A stretch of 64,000 nucleotides of DNA from Streptomyces sp. (GTDB taxonomy: Bacteria > Actinomycetota > Actinomycetes > Streptomycetales > Streptomycetaceae). The stretch spans positions 114,366 to 178,365 of the forward strand of contig NZ_JAEKKT010000140.1 in assembly GCF_019510245.1 (NCBI RefSeq), given 5' to 3'. Made by a program: the position numbers and the translations under genes. This document shows, piece by piece, positions 34,989-42,962 of this stretch; positions within the stretch are counted from its first letter, which is position 1; each line of letters opens with the position of its first letter. Under the pieces are notes generated by a model. It was given only the letters and a program-made list of their open reading frames with translations, ran no database searches and was not told where the DNA came from.

Positions 34989-35032
34989 CTCTCCTAGAGC
35001 GGGTGTCGCAGGTTCGAATCCTGCCGGGGGCA
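34989..35032 (+). repeat. Putative attR core: duplicated 3' part of tRNA-Arg
   Basis: 43 of 44 bases identical to 30301-30344 (one A to G change in the anticodon loop region). The 5' half of a tRNA is absent, so it is not a tRNA gene. A tRNA-type terminator follows. Confidence 0.8.
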
Positions 35033-35038
35033 CGCGAC

Positions 35039-35081
35039 GAAGGGCCAGTTCAGAGGCTTGATCCTCTCGAACTGGCCCTTC
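35039..35081 (+). terminator. tRNA-type terminator after attR
   Basis: Arms GAAGGGCCAGTTC and GAACTGGCCCTTC, extended by AGAGG/CCTCT with one bulge, 6-base loop. Likely the native terminator of tRNA-Arg, displaced by the insertion. Confidence 0.75.
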
Positions 35082-35095
35082 GCCATAATCGCGGC

Positions 35096-35134
35096 CGTGC
35101 CACTCACGTGCCAGAAATGCCACTACGGTGCCAC
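35096..35134. repeat. Cluster of GTGCCA arm-type motifs
   Basis: GTGCCA at 35097, 35108 and 35128 plus ATGCCA at 35117. The first 21 bases recur at 37381-37401 with two differences. Lies between the att core and the integrase remnant, where integrase arm sites belong. Confidence 0.5.
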
Positions 35135-35470
35135 ATCCCCACGCTCCTTCCGGATCATCGAACCGAGCCGATCAGCGATCTCGCGGTCACGGCCGTTGAC
35201 CATGTGCTGACAGATCAGTGCCGCGCGGGGCGTGCTGTGCCCCATCCTGGTCATCAGCTCACGCAGGCTCGCACCGGACGCAGCGAGGGTGTTCCCCGTG
35301 TGCCGAAGATCGTGGAAGTGGGCATCCACCGTGACCCCGGCATCCTTCCTGGCATTGATCAAGTCCCGGCTGCGCTCCGCTCCGCCGGGCGCGCTCCGGC
35401 TCCGCTCCGGGCGACGCTCCTGCCTTCGGCCCGCTCCGCCCGCGCTGCGCCGACGCGCGCCCACGTGCAC
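35123..35470 (-). pseudogene. Tyrosine integrase C-terminal remnant with Tyr replaced by Cys
   Basis: The minus strand encodes AGVTVDAHFHDLRHTGNTLA, ASGASLRELMTRMGHSTPRA, ALICQHMVNGRDREIADRLG. The HxLRH and GHS boxes are good, but the nucleophile segment, normally ALIYQH, reads ALICQH. The 5' portion is replaced by a low-complexity run of CGCTCCG-type repeats (about 35375-35450) and non-homologous sequence. It points at the adjacent att core like a normal site-specific integrase gene. Inactive remnant. Confidence 0.75.
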
Positions 35471-35651
35471 GCCGGCCGGGTCATGAGTCGATCACCATAG
35501 AGAGGCGGCCCCGGTCAGAACAGCCTCCGGCGGGGGCGCTCAGGCTCCGAGATGGCGGGGCGCCGTTCGCGAGTGCCGGCGAGCAGTGGCGTGCGCGGAG
35601 TGCTCCCATCCGGTCTGCCATCGACCCAGGCAGAGCCGAGCAGACGCGGCC

Positions 35652-35701
35652 CATGGCGTCCAGGTCGTTCGTACAGTGGCGCGCTCCGCCTGGACGCCAT
35701 G
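35652..35701. promoter_or_regulatory. 13-bp inverted repeat in the gap before the small membrane gene
   Basis: CATGGCGTCCAGG at 35652-35664 and CCTGGACGCCATG at 35689-35701, perfect match, 24-base loop. Could be an operator or a transcript hairpin; 74 bases before the start at 35775. The rest of 35471-35774 has no recognised gene. Confidence 0.35.
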
Positions 35702-35774
35702 AACCGCGCCCGCTCCACGGTGTGTGGGCCGACGGCAGACGGGATGGGAGCTGGGATGAGTGGGATCATCACGC

Positions 35775-36038
35775 ATGGCACTGATGAAGAACATGACAGA
35801 CGCCAAGGGTGAGAAATGGTGGCTACAGGGTCTCGGACTCACGGCCGCAGCGGTCTGGGCCTGCGCCCGCGCGTTGAGTAACGGGCGACCGACACTACTG
35901 CGGGTGGGCTTCGGCCTAGCGGCGATCTGTTTCCTGGCTGCACTTGCGGGACTCGTCATCGACCGAATTCGAGCAACCAGACGAGGCCGCAGAGGTTCCA
36001 CGGATGACACTGCCTCGGGGGAGCCGCGAGAGTCTTGA
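35775..36038 (+). CDS. Small two-TM membrane protein
   Basis: 87 residues from ATG 35775 (other in-frame starts at 35760, 35784 and 35793). Two hydrophobic segments, LQGLGLTAAAVWACARAL and VGFGLAAICFLAALAGLVI, separated by a short polar loop, then a basic/acidic tail RIRATRRGRRGS. No family recognised. It opens a run of three small accessory genes inside the second island remnant. Confidence 0.55.
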   Translation: MALMKNMTDAKGEKWWLQGLGLTAAAVWACARALSNGRPTLLRVGFGLAAICFLAALAGLVIDRIRATRRGRRGSTDDTASGEPRES

Positions 36039-36136
36039 TCGATGCGGTTCGAGGGAGCCGCAGTCCGACGTGATCGCCAAATGAGGCTAAATCGCGACCT
36101 ACTAGGACCCGGCCAGATCCGCTCACACTCGAACCC

Positions 36137-36607
36137 GTGGGGGCGACGCGGGATAGTGACCAGGTCGCATGTCTTCGCTGCGGAGAGACCGGCGGCTCCG
36201 TACGCGAGCGTGGGCGTATCAGCCTCATGGCGAGCTACTGCCAGAGGTGCTGGGACGCCCTCGCCAACGAGATGGCCGAGGCCGACGGAGCCACAGCCCC
36301 ACCCCGACCGGAGCCCGACCCCGATGACGTGACCTGGATCGAGCCGCCGGTTTGCCCCGAATGCGGCGCCTTGATTCGTATCTACCCAACGCTCTATGAC
36401 CGATGGGTCAGCCTCGCCATGCTGGAGCTGCCCGCCAAAGACGTCCCAGAGGCCTTCAGATGGCGTTTGATGCCGCTCCCGACCCGATCTTCCCCCACCC
36501 CCGCCGATATCGTGGCCGTACGGGTCCGTGGAATCGATCCGCGTCCGGGCGAACCGGTCGTGCCGGCACACAGCATGATGTGCGTCCCCGAGTGGGGTGA
36601 GCCGTAG
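36137..36607 (+). CDS. Zinc-ribbon protein, probably DUF6083-like
   Basis: 156 residues from GTG 36137. Three cysteine pairs: CLRCGETGG, CQRCWDAL and VCPECGALIR, suggesting zinc binding. The C-terminal half (YPTLYDRWVSLAMLELPAKD, VPEAFRWRLMPL, VVRVRGIDPRPGEPVVPAHS) resembles a protein family frequent in Streptomyces accessory regions that I believe is DUF6083; that name is from memory. Function unknown; likely nucleic acid or protein binding. Confidence 0.6.
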   Translation: MGATRDSDQVACLRCGETGGSVRERGRISLMASYCQRCWDALANEMAEADGATAPPRPEPDPDDVTWIEPPVCPECGALIRIYPTLYDRWVSLAMLELPAKDVPEAFRWRLMPLPTRSSPTPADIVAVRVRGIDPRPGEPVVPAHSMMCVPEWGEP

Positions 36608-36831
36608 CCCACGTGCCAGCGAGGCGGGAAGTCCGGAGTGTGTCCCCCACGTGCCCGACCGAACGGCAACCGGCGGGGAGTGACGGGGAACACCGGGGAG
36701 CGGACCGGGAAACGCCAGGTCAGCGAATCGCCAGCTCAGCCCCGGTCCACATACACGATCTTCCAAACTGGTGCTCCAGGGCAGAGCCGCCGAGTTGACT
36801 GCGTCGTCCCACCACAGATGTACTTCCACGC

Positions 36832-37374
36832 ATGTCAGCAACGGATGACGGTCAGTCACTCGAAGCTCACCCCACTGCCTCCCGGCCGGTGGCTGTAGCG
36901 CAGGACTACGTGGAGGGGAGGCTGTCTCAGTACCAGAAGTGGTACGACAAGAAGGCCGTTAAGACGAAGGCCATGCATCTCCGGATGAGGACGATATCCG
37001 TCGTCGGAGGAGCCTTGGTCCCCGTGTTAGTCAACCTTGACCTGTCATTCGCGAAGCTCACCGCTACGGTGCTGAGCTTGATCGTTGTCGGCTCCGTCTC
37101 CTTGGAGAGCGTGTACCGCTACCGCGAACAGTGGAAGAACTACAGGTCGACCGAACAGCTTCTTGGGCATGAGCGGATCTACTTCGAAACCAAGGTCGGG
37201 CCCTACTCAGGTCTCTCGGAGAGCGAAGCGTTCACGACCTTGGTCGCCCGTGTAGAGAGCGCAATCGCCAACGAGAACTCTGCGACCCTCAACGTGATGA
37301 CCTTGGGCGGCCAGGTAAGCACTGACGTTCAAACACCGCCCGGCATCCCAGGTGCCCGGCGAGAGCTTCAGTAG
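36832..37374 (+). CDS. DUF4231/SLATT-type two-TM protein
   Basis: 180 residues. A start-proximal helix (DYVEGRLSQYQKWYDKKAVK, TKAMHLRMRTISVVGGALVP) leads into two close TM helices (VGGALVPVLVNLD and LTATVLSLIVVGSVSLESVY). The helix YREQWKNYRSTEQLLGHERI, YFETKVGPYSG follows. The Y-x-K-W-Y-D-K-K start and YR-QWKNYRST-E-L segment are hallmarks of DUF4231, part of the SLATT superfamily. SLATT proteins are predicted pore-forming effectors of SMODS/SLOG (nucleotide-signalling) defence systems. No cyclase, SLOG or other partner gene is adjacent, so this is an orphan or solo version. Confidence 0.7.
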   Translation: MSATDDGQSLEAHPTASRPVAVAQDYVEGRLSQYQKWYDKKAVKTKAMHLRMRTISVVGGALVPVLVNLDLSFAKLTATVLSLIVVGSVSLESVYRYREQWKNYRSTEQLLGHERIYFETKVGPYSGLSESEAFTTLVARVESAIANENSATLNVMTLGGQVSTDVQTPPGIPGARRELQ

Positions 37375-37380
37375 ACCGGG

Positions 37381-37401
37381 CGTGCCACTCGTGTGCCAGA
37401 A
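37381..37401. repeat. Second copy of the GTGCCA arm motif
   Basis: CGTGCCACTC-GT-GTGCCAGAA, 19 of 21 bases identical to 35096-35116 and in the same orientation. Could mark the far end of the second island remnant. Confidence 0.45.
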
Positions 37402-37669
37402 CAGGCGGTGACTCACGGGGAGCCGCGGTACTCACCGGCACAGTCGACGGACGCCGCCAAGGCAGGAGACCCGCAGGTCACGCCAGCCGCCACCCAACCT
37501 CGCTCCTAGCGTGAAGATCCATGTGCGGTCGGCAGCTGTGATCTGACCGACGCGCACCGGCTGGTCATTCCGGCCAGGAGTTGCACCGCTCTGTCCAGGT
37601 CCTGAGTCTCAATGCCCTTCCGTCGCATGTACCGAAGGCGGATCGCACGTCGGCGAGGTGGTCCACCGT
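37402..37669. other. Gap without a supported gene
   Basis: No recognisable frame and no tRNA-like core next to the 37381 repeat, so any attachment core here has been lost or is unrelated to tRNA-Arg. Confidence 0.3.
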
Positions 37670-37790
37670 GTGGTCGTAAAGCAGTACCCACCGGAGTTCA
37701 AGGCGGACGCGGTCGTGCTGTACGCCGGGCGGCGCCCCATGCGGACTCGCTTCGGCTCAGCTGCGGGTGCTGGACGGCCCCGAGGGCTCC
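37670..37790 (+). pseudogene. 5' fragment of an IS3-family OrfA gene
   Basis: From GTG 37670 (GAGGTGG 8 bases upstream) the frame reads VVVKQYPPEFKADAVVLYAG, the standard start of IS3 OrfA proteins (KQYPPEFKADAV-LY). It then loses the HTH after about 20 codons. Nothing of OrfB is present. Confidence 0.6.
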
Positions 37791-37794
37791 GGCC

Positions 37795-40104
37795 TCACGA
37801 GGGGCTGCCGGGGCGAACGGTGAGGTAGGTCCACTGGCTCCACACGCTGCCGGTCTGTGCGCCCTTGGCCGGCGGCGTGTAGTGGCCGCGGGTGCGGTAG
37901 TGGTCGTTGCTCGTGAAGAGCTTCAGAGCGCGGCCATAGCCGTACCAGCCGTCGGAGTACAAGGGCACGCAACTCTGCGAGGTGACCTGGTGCCAGGCCC
38001 CCGAGTAGTAGTGCTCGAGGTACACCGACGTGCAGCCGCCGGACTGATGGGGAGTGACCTGGAGGTCGAAGCCCATGTTCACTTCGGACTTGTAGAAGAC
38101 CTGGTAGGTGGTGGATCCAATGCGGGTGGTCGAGACCGGCCACTGCATCTGCGTCCGGACCGTCGGCGTGAGGGTCGCACTGGTGGTCACCGTGCGCGGC
38201 GCGTAGCGGTAGTCACCCGCGAAGGCCGCGCTGAAGACGGTGTTGCGGGTGACCTTGTAGTACGCGACGAGATTCCCGTGCGCGTCGACCTTGCCGCTTT
38301 TGAGCTGCGTCCGCGACATGCCCGCAGGCTGGTCGTACAGCGTCACGGAACGGGAGTTGTACGTGGTCCCCAGATGCGCGGTGACCTTGACGGTCGCGCC
38401 GGAGTGGTACGACTTCGCGTCGGTCGCCACGGTCAGGCCCGGAGTGGCTCGGGACACCTGCACCTTCGCCGACGCCGTGACCGGGAGGTAGGACGTGCCG
38501 CCGTCGTAGGTGAAGGCGTACGTGTTCACGCCGCCGACTTGCGGGTTGTCGTGGAAGGCGAAGCCGCCGTCGGCCGCGACGGGCACGGTGCCCACCGAGT
38601 AGCCGGAGGGGTGCGCCAGGTCGGTCTTGACGACGTGGACCGCGCCGGTCGTCACATGGGCATGCGGCCAGGTGAGTTGCCCGACGACGGTCATCGCCGC
38701 GGCGCGGTCGCTGGCGGAGGGAGCGGTCAGCGCCATGGTGGGCGCATACTTCGCGACGGGGATGTCGAAGGTCCCGATGGCCGGGCCGTAGTGGCCGCCT
38801 CCGGAGTAGTCGACGCGGAAGCTCAGCGGACCGGTGAGGGGAGCGGTGCCGGTGACGTAGTAGGAGCCGAAGAAGTCGACCGGCTCGTGTGCCGGGGTGG
38901 TTGTCGGGTCCGGGATGAGCACACCGTCCGGATCGGCGTCGTCGTAGCGCGTGATCCGTACGGTGCCTGGAATCATGGATTGTCCGGCATCGAGGCTGAG
39001 GGGCGAATCGAAGCCTGCCCTGAACGAATAAGCCTCGCCGGGGGCGAGCGGAGTGGTGGTCGAGTCCCCGTAGAGACGGACCCACGTGGTTTCCGGGCTA
39101 CGGGCAATCTGGAGGGTCGGTGATACCCCGGAGGCGTCCACAGCCACGGCGTAGAGCCGGCTCCCGTCCGGTGCCCAGGCGAGACCGTGTGCTGCCAGGC
39201 GCAGCGGATCCTCGTAGGAGTAGTCGTTGTAGTAGCCCTCTCCCCTCTCCGGAAATGTCTCGACCAGGCGGTTGTAGGCCTTGGCCATGGTGCCGTCCGG
39301 GGCTACGGCGACGGCACCGGTGCCCACTCCCGTGGCGAACTGCCCGTCCACCGTCAGATCCGAGGTGCGGTACCGGTCGTTCCACCACGTGTCCGACCGG
39401 GTCGAGACCGCCAGATGCTGCCCGTCCGCCGTGACCGCGAAGTCGCTCAGGTCGGGGAGAGGCAGCGCCTTCGCGGCTTGCCGGGTCAGCGCACCGCCTT
39501 CGGCGTGGTACGTGACGAAGGCGGAGGTGTCGCCCGTCTGTACGGCGGCCGCGAGGACGCCGGAGGGCGTCGGGGTCGTCGCCAGCATGGGTGGCGCTGC
39601 CCAACTCCCGGAATCCTGCCGCAAAGTGACCGTACCGGACCCGTCGACGGATCCGATGCCGTCGACGCCTGCCGTGCCGTACCCGAACCAGAGGGCGCCC
39701 CCGGCAACGGCCAGCGAGTCCGGATGGGTGCCCGCGCCCGTGCCGTAACGGGCCGACTCGGTCAGCTTCTCCGTGCTGATCGCCGCGATCGCGTCCTGGT
39801 CCGGGAGAGCCGCGTACAGTGCGGCTCCGTCGTCGGAGAGGGCGAGACCCGTGACACCCGGCTCACCACTGATCATCGTCGGGTTCCCGCCGTCGAGGTC
39901 GGTGACGAGAATGCCGTCGGTGCCAGCACCGCCGCTGATGAACAGGTGTCCGTGCGGAGCGTCCACGACCATGTGCGCGAAGTGCGCGATCGGTAGCGGT
40001 ATGTCCGACGCCGCGTACGAGTCGACCGCGCCGGGACCGATGACAGTCGTCAGTCCCAGGAGCAGCGCTGCCGCGGTTGGCGGCGAGAATCGCGCCAGCT
40101 TCAT
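37795..40104 (-). CDS. Large secreted protein: beta-propeller followed by Ig-like domains
   Basis: 769 residues from ATG 40104; the open frame continues upstream but only this start gives a signal peptide (MKLARFSPPTAAALLLGLTT, cleavage near VDSYAAS, residue 31). Residues 40-380 show YncE/propeller blades (GVTGLALSDDGAALYAALPD, SDFAVTADGQHLAVSTRSDT, HGLAWAPDGSRLYAVAVDAS). Residues 390-660 contain Ig-like/Big_5-type beta modules (APLTGPLSFRVDYSGGGHYG, NTYAFTYDGGTSYLPVTASA, TVKVTAHLGTTYNSRSVTLY). The tail is Trp/Tyr-rich with a Cys pair. Likely a surface or extracellular binding protein; no enzyme residues seen. Upstream 40105-40516 holds no supported gene. Confidence 0.85.
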   Translation of the reverse strand: MKLARFSPPTAAALLLGLTTVIGPGAVDSYAASDIPLPIAHFAHMVVDAPHGHLFISGGAGTDGILVTDLDGGNPTMISGEPGVTGLALSDDGAALYAALPDQDAIAAISTEKLTESARYGTGAGTHPDSLAVAGGALWFGYGTAGVDGIGSVDGSGTVTLRQDSGSWAAPPMLATTPTPSGVLAAAVQTGDTSAFVTYHAEGGALTRQAAKALPLPDLSDFAVTADGQHLAVSTRSDTWWNDRYRTSDLTVDGQFATGVGTGAVAVAPDGTMAKAYNRLVETFPERGEGYYNDYSYEDPLRLAAHGLAWAPDGSRLYAVAVDASGVSPTLQIARSPETTWVRLYGDSTTTPLAPGEAYSFRAGFDSPLSLDAGQSMIPGTVRITRYDDADPDGVLIPDPTTTPAHEPVDFFGSYYVTGTAPLTGPLSFRVDYSGGGHYGPAIGTFDIPVAKYAPTMALTAPSASDRAAAMTVVGQLTWPHAHVTTGAVHVVKTDLAHPSGYSVGTVPVAADGGFAFHDNPQVGGVNTYAFTYDGGTSYLPVTASAKVQVSRATPGLTVATDAKSYHSGATVKVTAHLGTTYNSRSVTLYDQPAGMSRTQLKSGKVDAHGNLVAYYKVTRNTVFSAAFAGDYRYAPRTVTTSATLTPTVRTQMQWPVSTTRIGSTTYQVFYKSEVNMGFDLQVTPHQSGGCTSVYLEHYYSGAWHQVTSQSCVPLYSDGWYGYGRALKLFTSNDHYRTRGHYTPPAKGAQTGSVWSQWTYLTVRPGSPS

Positions 40105-40516
40105 GAAAGGCCCCCACCTAACCTTCACGATCAAGGGGCGCAACGTAGCACGGGCCAGTCGGGCACCGACAGCCGGAGCGGAGATCACAGGACCGTGCCT
40201 GGATTTGGGGTGGCACGGGGTCTGTGTCCCGGGCCGGGGCCGGTGCCAGTCGGAGATCCCATGGGAAACCGCTGCGATCAAGACTGATCGCAACCCACGG
40301 CCCGTGCAGCTACGGGCGACCTGGTGAGCAGTTGGATGGGGGACAGGGCGCACCACAAGCGGACCAGATCGACCGGGGAGTGGGGAATCACGGTGACTGC
40401 ACACAAGTCCGCGGAGATCACGGACCAGCCGTTCGACCAGGTCAGCCCCCACAACGGGGCCTGCATGTCCGCAGCTTCCCAAGCTGATGGGGTCTGATGC
40501 AGGTTCGGGTGACAGG
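40105..40516. other. 412-bp gap upstream of the secreted protein
   Basis: No coding frame beyond the N-terminal extension of the neighbouring gene, which lacks GC3 bias. Likely promoter region plus debris joining the IS5 fragment. Confidence 0.3.
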
Positions 40517-40723
40517 TCAAGATGTCACCCGATCGTGCGGCAGACCCAGCCCGGCGCCGTGGTTGAGGATGCTGCTCTGGTAGCCGCCGTCGGCCCAGAC
40601 CTTGGTCACGCTCGGATGGGCTGCGGCCAGGTCATCGAGGAGGTGCTTGCCGCCTGCGGTGTCGTGCACGTTCGCGGCGGCGATGAGGACGGCGAGGACC
40701 AGGCCGAGCGTGTCGGTGACGAG
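40517..40723 (-). pseudogene. IS5-family transposase fragment
   Basis: The minus strand encodes LVTDTLGLVLAVLIAAANVH, DTAGGKHLLDDLAAAHPSVT, KVWADGGYQSSILNH, the middle of an IS5/IS112-type DDE transposase around the second Asp (KVWADGGY). It is joined in frame to the N-terminus of an integrase gene, marking a recombination junction at 40723/40724. Confidence 0.75.
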
Positions 40724-40777
40724 GGGCTTGGTGATGGTGCCGGCACCGTTCGGGTTGCGCTTGCGCTGACTGGCCAT
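40724..40777 (-). pseudogene. N-terminal 18 codons of a tyrosine integrase
   Basis: MASQRKRNPNGAGTITKP is the usual start of Streptomyces integrative-element/phage integrases. Its ATG overlaps the stop of the excisionase frame (TGATG). The remainder was replaced by the IS5 fragment. Confidence 0.6.
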
Positions 40778-40966
40778 CAGGCAGCCTCCTCCATCTGGCC
40801 GAGGACGAAGTCCCGGACCGCAGCAACGGGGATCCGCCGGGCGCCGTCGATCTTGATCGCGACGAGGCGGTGCGACCGGATCAGGTCGTAGACCTTGGAG
40901 CGTCCGAGTTTGGGCCGGGGTCATGACCTCCGGCACGGTCGGGAGTTCGACGGTGGCGGTGGTCAT
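40777..40966 (-). pseudogene. Excisionase (Xis-type HTH_17) gene, frameshifted
   Basis: Starts TTATVELPTVPEVMTPAQT (GGAG 7 bases upstream). One base shift near 40915 is needed to continue as KLGRSKVYDLIRSHRLVAIK, IDGARRIPVAAVRDFVLGQM, EEAA and stop, the complete HTH_17 excisionase that precedes int in actinomycete integrative elements. The frameshift could be an assembly error, but the neighbouring int is certainly lost. Confidence 0.65.
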
Positions 40967-41171
40967 GCTGCGGCTCCTTCGTGAGCGAGCCGGGGTCCTG
41001 GGCGGGTGATCGCGTGAGGGGCGGCGCCTGGTCGCAGGGCTGCCGCGGTCCTTCGTGTCCGCGTGCGTGGGGTCCGGACCGAACTCCGGATGCGACGACG
41101 ACGGGCAGGGCGGCCAGGATGCCGGGCGCGGTCCGGAGCACCGTGCGGGTGGTGCGATTCCTGCGGCCGCT

Positions 41172-41227
41172 CGACCGGAACAGCCCCGGGGCGCTCATCC
41201 CCCCGCGCCCCGGGGCTGTTCCGGTCG
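41172..41227 (-). terminator. Very strong terminator of the UDP-glucose dehydrogenase gene
   Basis: Perfect 23-bp stem (arms 41172-41194 and 41205-41227, beginning CGACCGGAACAG) with a 10-base loop, 28 bases after the stop of the minus-strand gene. Confidence 0.9.
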
Positions 41228-41255
41228 ACGCGTTCGTCGGGCGCGTCGGCTGATT

Positions 41256-42560
41256 TCAGGGGCGGCCGAGGGCCCGGTACGTCCATCCCGCCGCGCGCCA
41301 CCGTCCGGCGTCCAGGGCGTTGCGGCCGTCGATGACGTATGGCCGCGCCACCGTGTCCCTCAGTACGGCGGGGTCCAGATCGCGGAACTCCTGCCACTCG
41401 GTGAGGTGGAGGACGACGTCGGCCTCGGACAGGGCGTCCTCGGCGGAGGCCGCGTAGGCCAGGGTCGGGAACGCCTTGCGAGCGTTGTCCATGGCCTTCG
41501 GGTCGTAGACGCTGACGTTGCCGCCCTGGAGCTGGATCTGTGCGGCCACGTTGAGGGCCGGGGAGTCCCGGATGTCGTCGGAGTCGGGCTTGAAGGCAGC
41601 GCCCAGGACGGCGATCCGGCGGCCGAGGAAGCCGCCCCCGGCCGCTTCGCGGGCCAGGTCCACGACCCTGCTGCGGCGGCGCATGTTGATGTCGTCGACC
41701 TCGCGGAGGAAGGTCAGGGCCTGGCCCACCCCCAGTTCTCCCGCCCGGGCCATGAAGGCGCGGATGTCCTTGGGCAGGCAGCCTCCGCCGAATCCGACGC
41801 CGGCGCGCAGGAAGCGGCCGCCGATGCGGGTGTCGTGGGACAGGGCCTCGGCAAGGAGGGTGACGTCGGCGCCGGCGGCCTCGCAGACCTCGGCCATGGC
41901 GTTGATGAAGGAGATCTTGGTGGCCAGGAAGGCGTTGGCCGAGGTCTTCACCAGTTCCGCCGTCGGGAAGTCGGTGACGACGACAGGGGTGCCGTTCGAG
42001 ATGACGGGGGCGTAGACCGCGCGCAGGCGGGCCTCCGCCGTCGTCGAGCGCACGCCGAAGACCAGTCGGTCGGGGCGCAGGGTGTCCTCGACGGCGAAGC
42101 CCTCGCGGAGGAACTCGGGGTTCCAGGCGAGTTCGGCGTCCTCGGGCAGCATCGCCGCCAGTCGCTCGGCGGTGCCGACCGGGACGGTGGACTTGCCGAC
42201 CACGAGCGCGTTCCGGCCGGCCAACAGCGGGGCCAGGTGTTCGATGACGGCGTCGACGTAGCGCAGGTCCGCCGCGTTGCCGCCGGGCGACTGCGGGGTA
42301 CCAACACAGGAGAAGTGGACTTCGCCGAATTCGGCGACTTCCTCGTACGAGGTGGTGAAGCGCAGCCGCCCGGTGGCCACGTGTTTGGCCAAAAGTTCTT
42401 CCAGACCGGGTTCATAGAAAGGGACCCGGCCGGATCGCAGTGCGGCAACCTTGTCCGGGTCGACGTCAAGCCCGAGAACCTCGTGGCCTATTTCCGCCAT
42501 ACAGGCAGCATGGGTGGCACCGAGATACCCGGTACCGATGACTGTCACACGGGCAGACAC
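41256..42560 (-). CDS. ugd: UDP-glucose 6-dehydrogenase
   Basis: 434 residues. N-terminal NAD-binding Rossmann fold ARVTVIGTGYLGATHAACMA, EIGHEVLGLDVD; then FSCVGTPQSPGGNAADLRYV. The active site reads GVGFGGGCLPKDIRAFMARA with the catalytic Cys near residue 266. The C-terminal UDP-binding domain has GAAFKPDSDDIRDSPALNVA. It oxidises UDP-glucose twice with NAD to UDP-glucuronate in the cytoplasm. Divergent from a processive GT2 synthase across 402 bases, so it probably supplies UDP-glucuronate for the polymer made by that enzyme. Strong terminator after the stop. Confidence 0.95.
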   Translation of the reverse strand: MSARVTVIGTGYLGATHAACMAEIGHEVLGLDVDPDKVAALRSGRVPFYEPGLEELLAKHVATGRLRFTTSYEEVAEFGEVHFSCVGTPQSPGGNAADLRYVDAVIEHLAPLLAGRNALVVGKSTVPVGTAERLAAMLPEDAELAWNPEFLREGFAVEDTLRPDRLVFGVRSTTAEARLRAVYAPVISNGTPVVVTDFPTAELVKTSANAFLATKISFINAMAEVCEAAGADVTLLAEALSHDTRIGGRFLRAGVGFGGGCLPKDIRAFMARAGELGVGQALTFLREVDDINMRRRSRVVDLAREAAGGGFLGRRIAVLGAAFKPDSDDIRDSPALNVAAQIQLQGGNVSVYDPKAMDNARKAFPTLAYAASAEDALSEADVVLHLTEWQEFRDLDPAVLRDTVARPYVIDGRNALDAGRWRAAGWTYRALGRP

Positions 42561-42962
42561 TGAATCGCCTTCCGCACATGGTGCTCAATGACCCTTTGGA
42601 GGTCTGTGGAGAGCGGAACCATAACCCCGGGGAAGAGGGTGAATCGACCCCACCAGCCCATGCCGCACAAACGTCACACGAGCGTGATCTTTCGCGGTCT
42701 GAACGTGTAACCCTCACACATCTTTCACATCTCCGTTCAATAACGAACGATCTTGATGTGGTGTTTTGAGGTGTTTTTCATGATTTAGCGCACTGTAACT
42801 CCTGCTAGTTTCCGGCCAGTTGGCGAGATCAGTGTCGAGGTCGCCGACACCAGGGGCTGGAGGGCGACCGGGGCTGCACAGGCCCGGCGGAGCAGTCGGC
42901 ACGGCCTGCCGGCAGAGGACCTCCCGTGTCTGAATCTCCGATTCCACGGCTCAGGGAACGTC
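42561..42962. promoter_or_regulatory. Divergent promoter region between ugd and the GT2 synthase
   Basis: 402 bases, unusually AT-rich between 42700 and 42800. Contains an inverted repeat GTTC-AATAAC-GAAC (42735-42748) and direct CACATC motifs at 42717-42733. Probably carries the two divergent promoters and a shared operator; no regulator is adjacent. Confidence 0.45.

Noticed and set aside
34989..35032. Second tRNA-Arg gene
   Set aside because: Only the 3' half is present; no acceptor 5' strand or D arm, so it is an att duplication.
35375..35450. CRISPR-like or regulatory repeat of CGCTCCG units
   Set aside because: Units are irregular in length and spacing with no spacers; ordinary low-complexity GC-rich sequence in a decayed integrase gene.
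37612..39123. 503-aa plus-strand ORF opposite the secreted propeller gene
   Set aside because: Arg/Gly/Val/Asp-rich mirror translation; the minus strand carries a signal peptide and clear folds.
41055..42563. 502-aa plus-strand ORF opposite ugd
   Set aside because: Antisense shadow; ugd has all catalytic motifs and the ORF has none.
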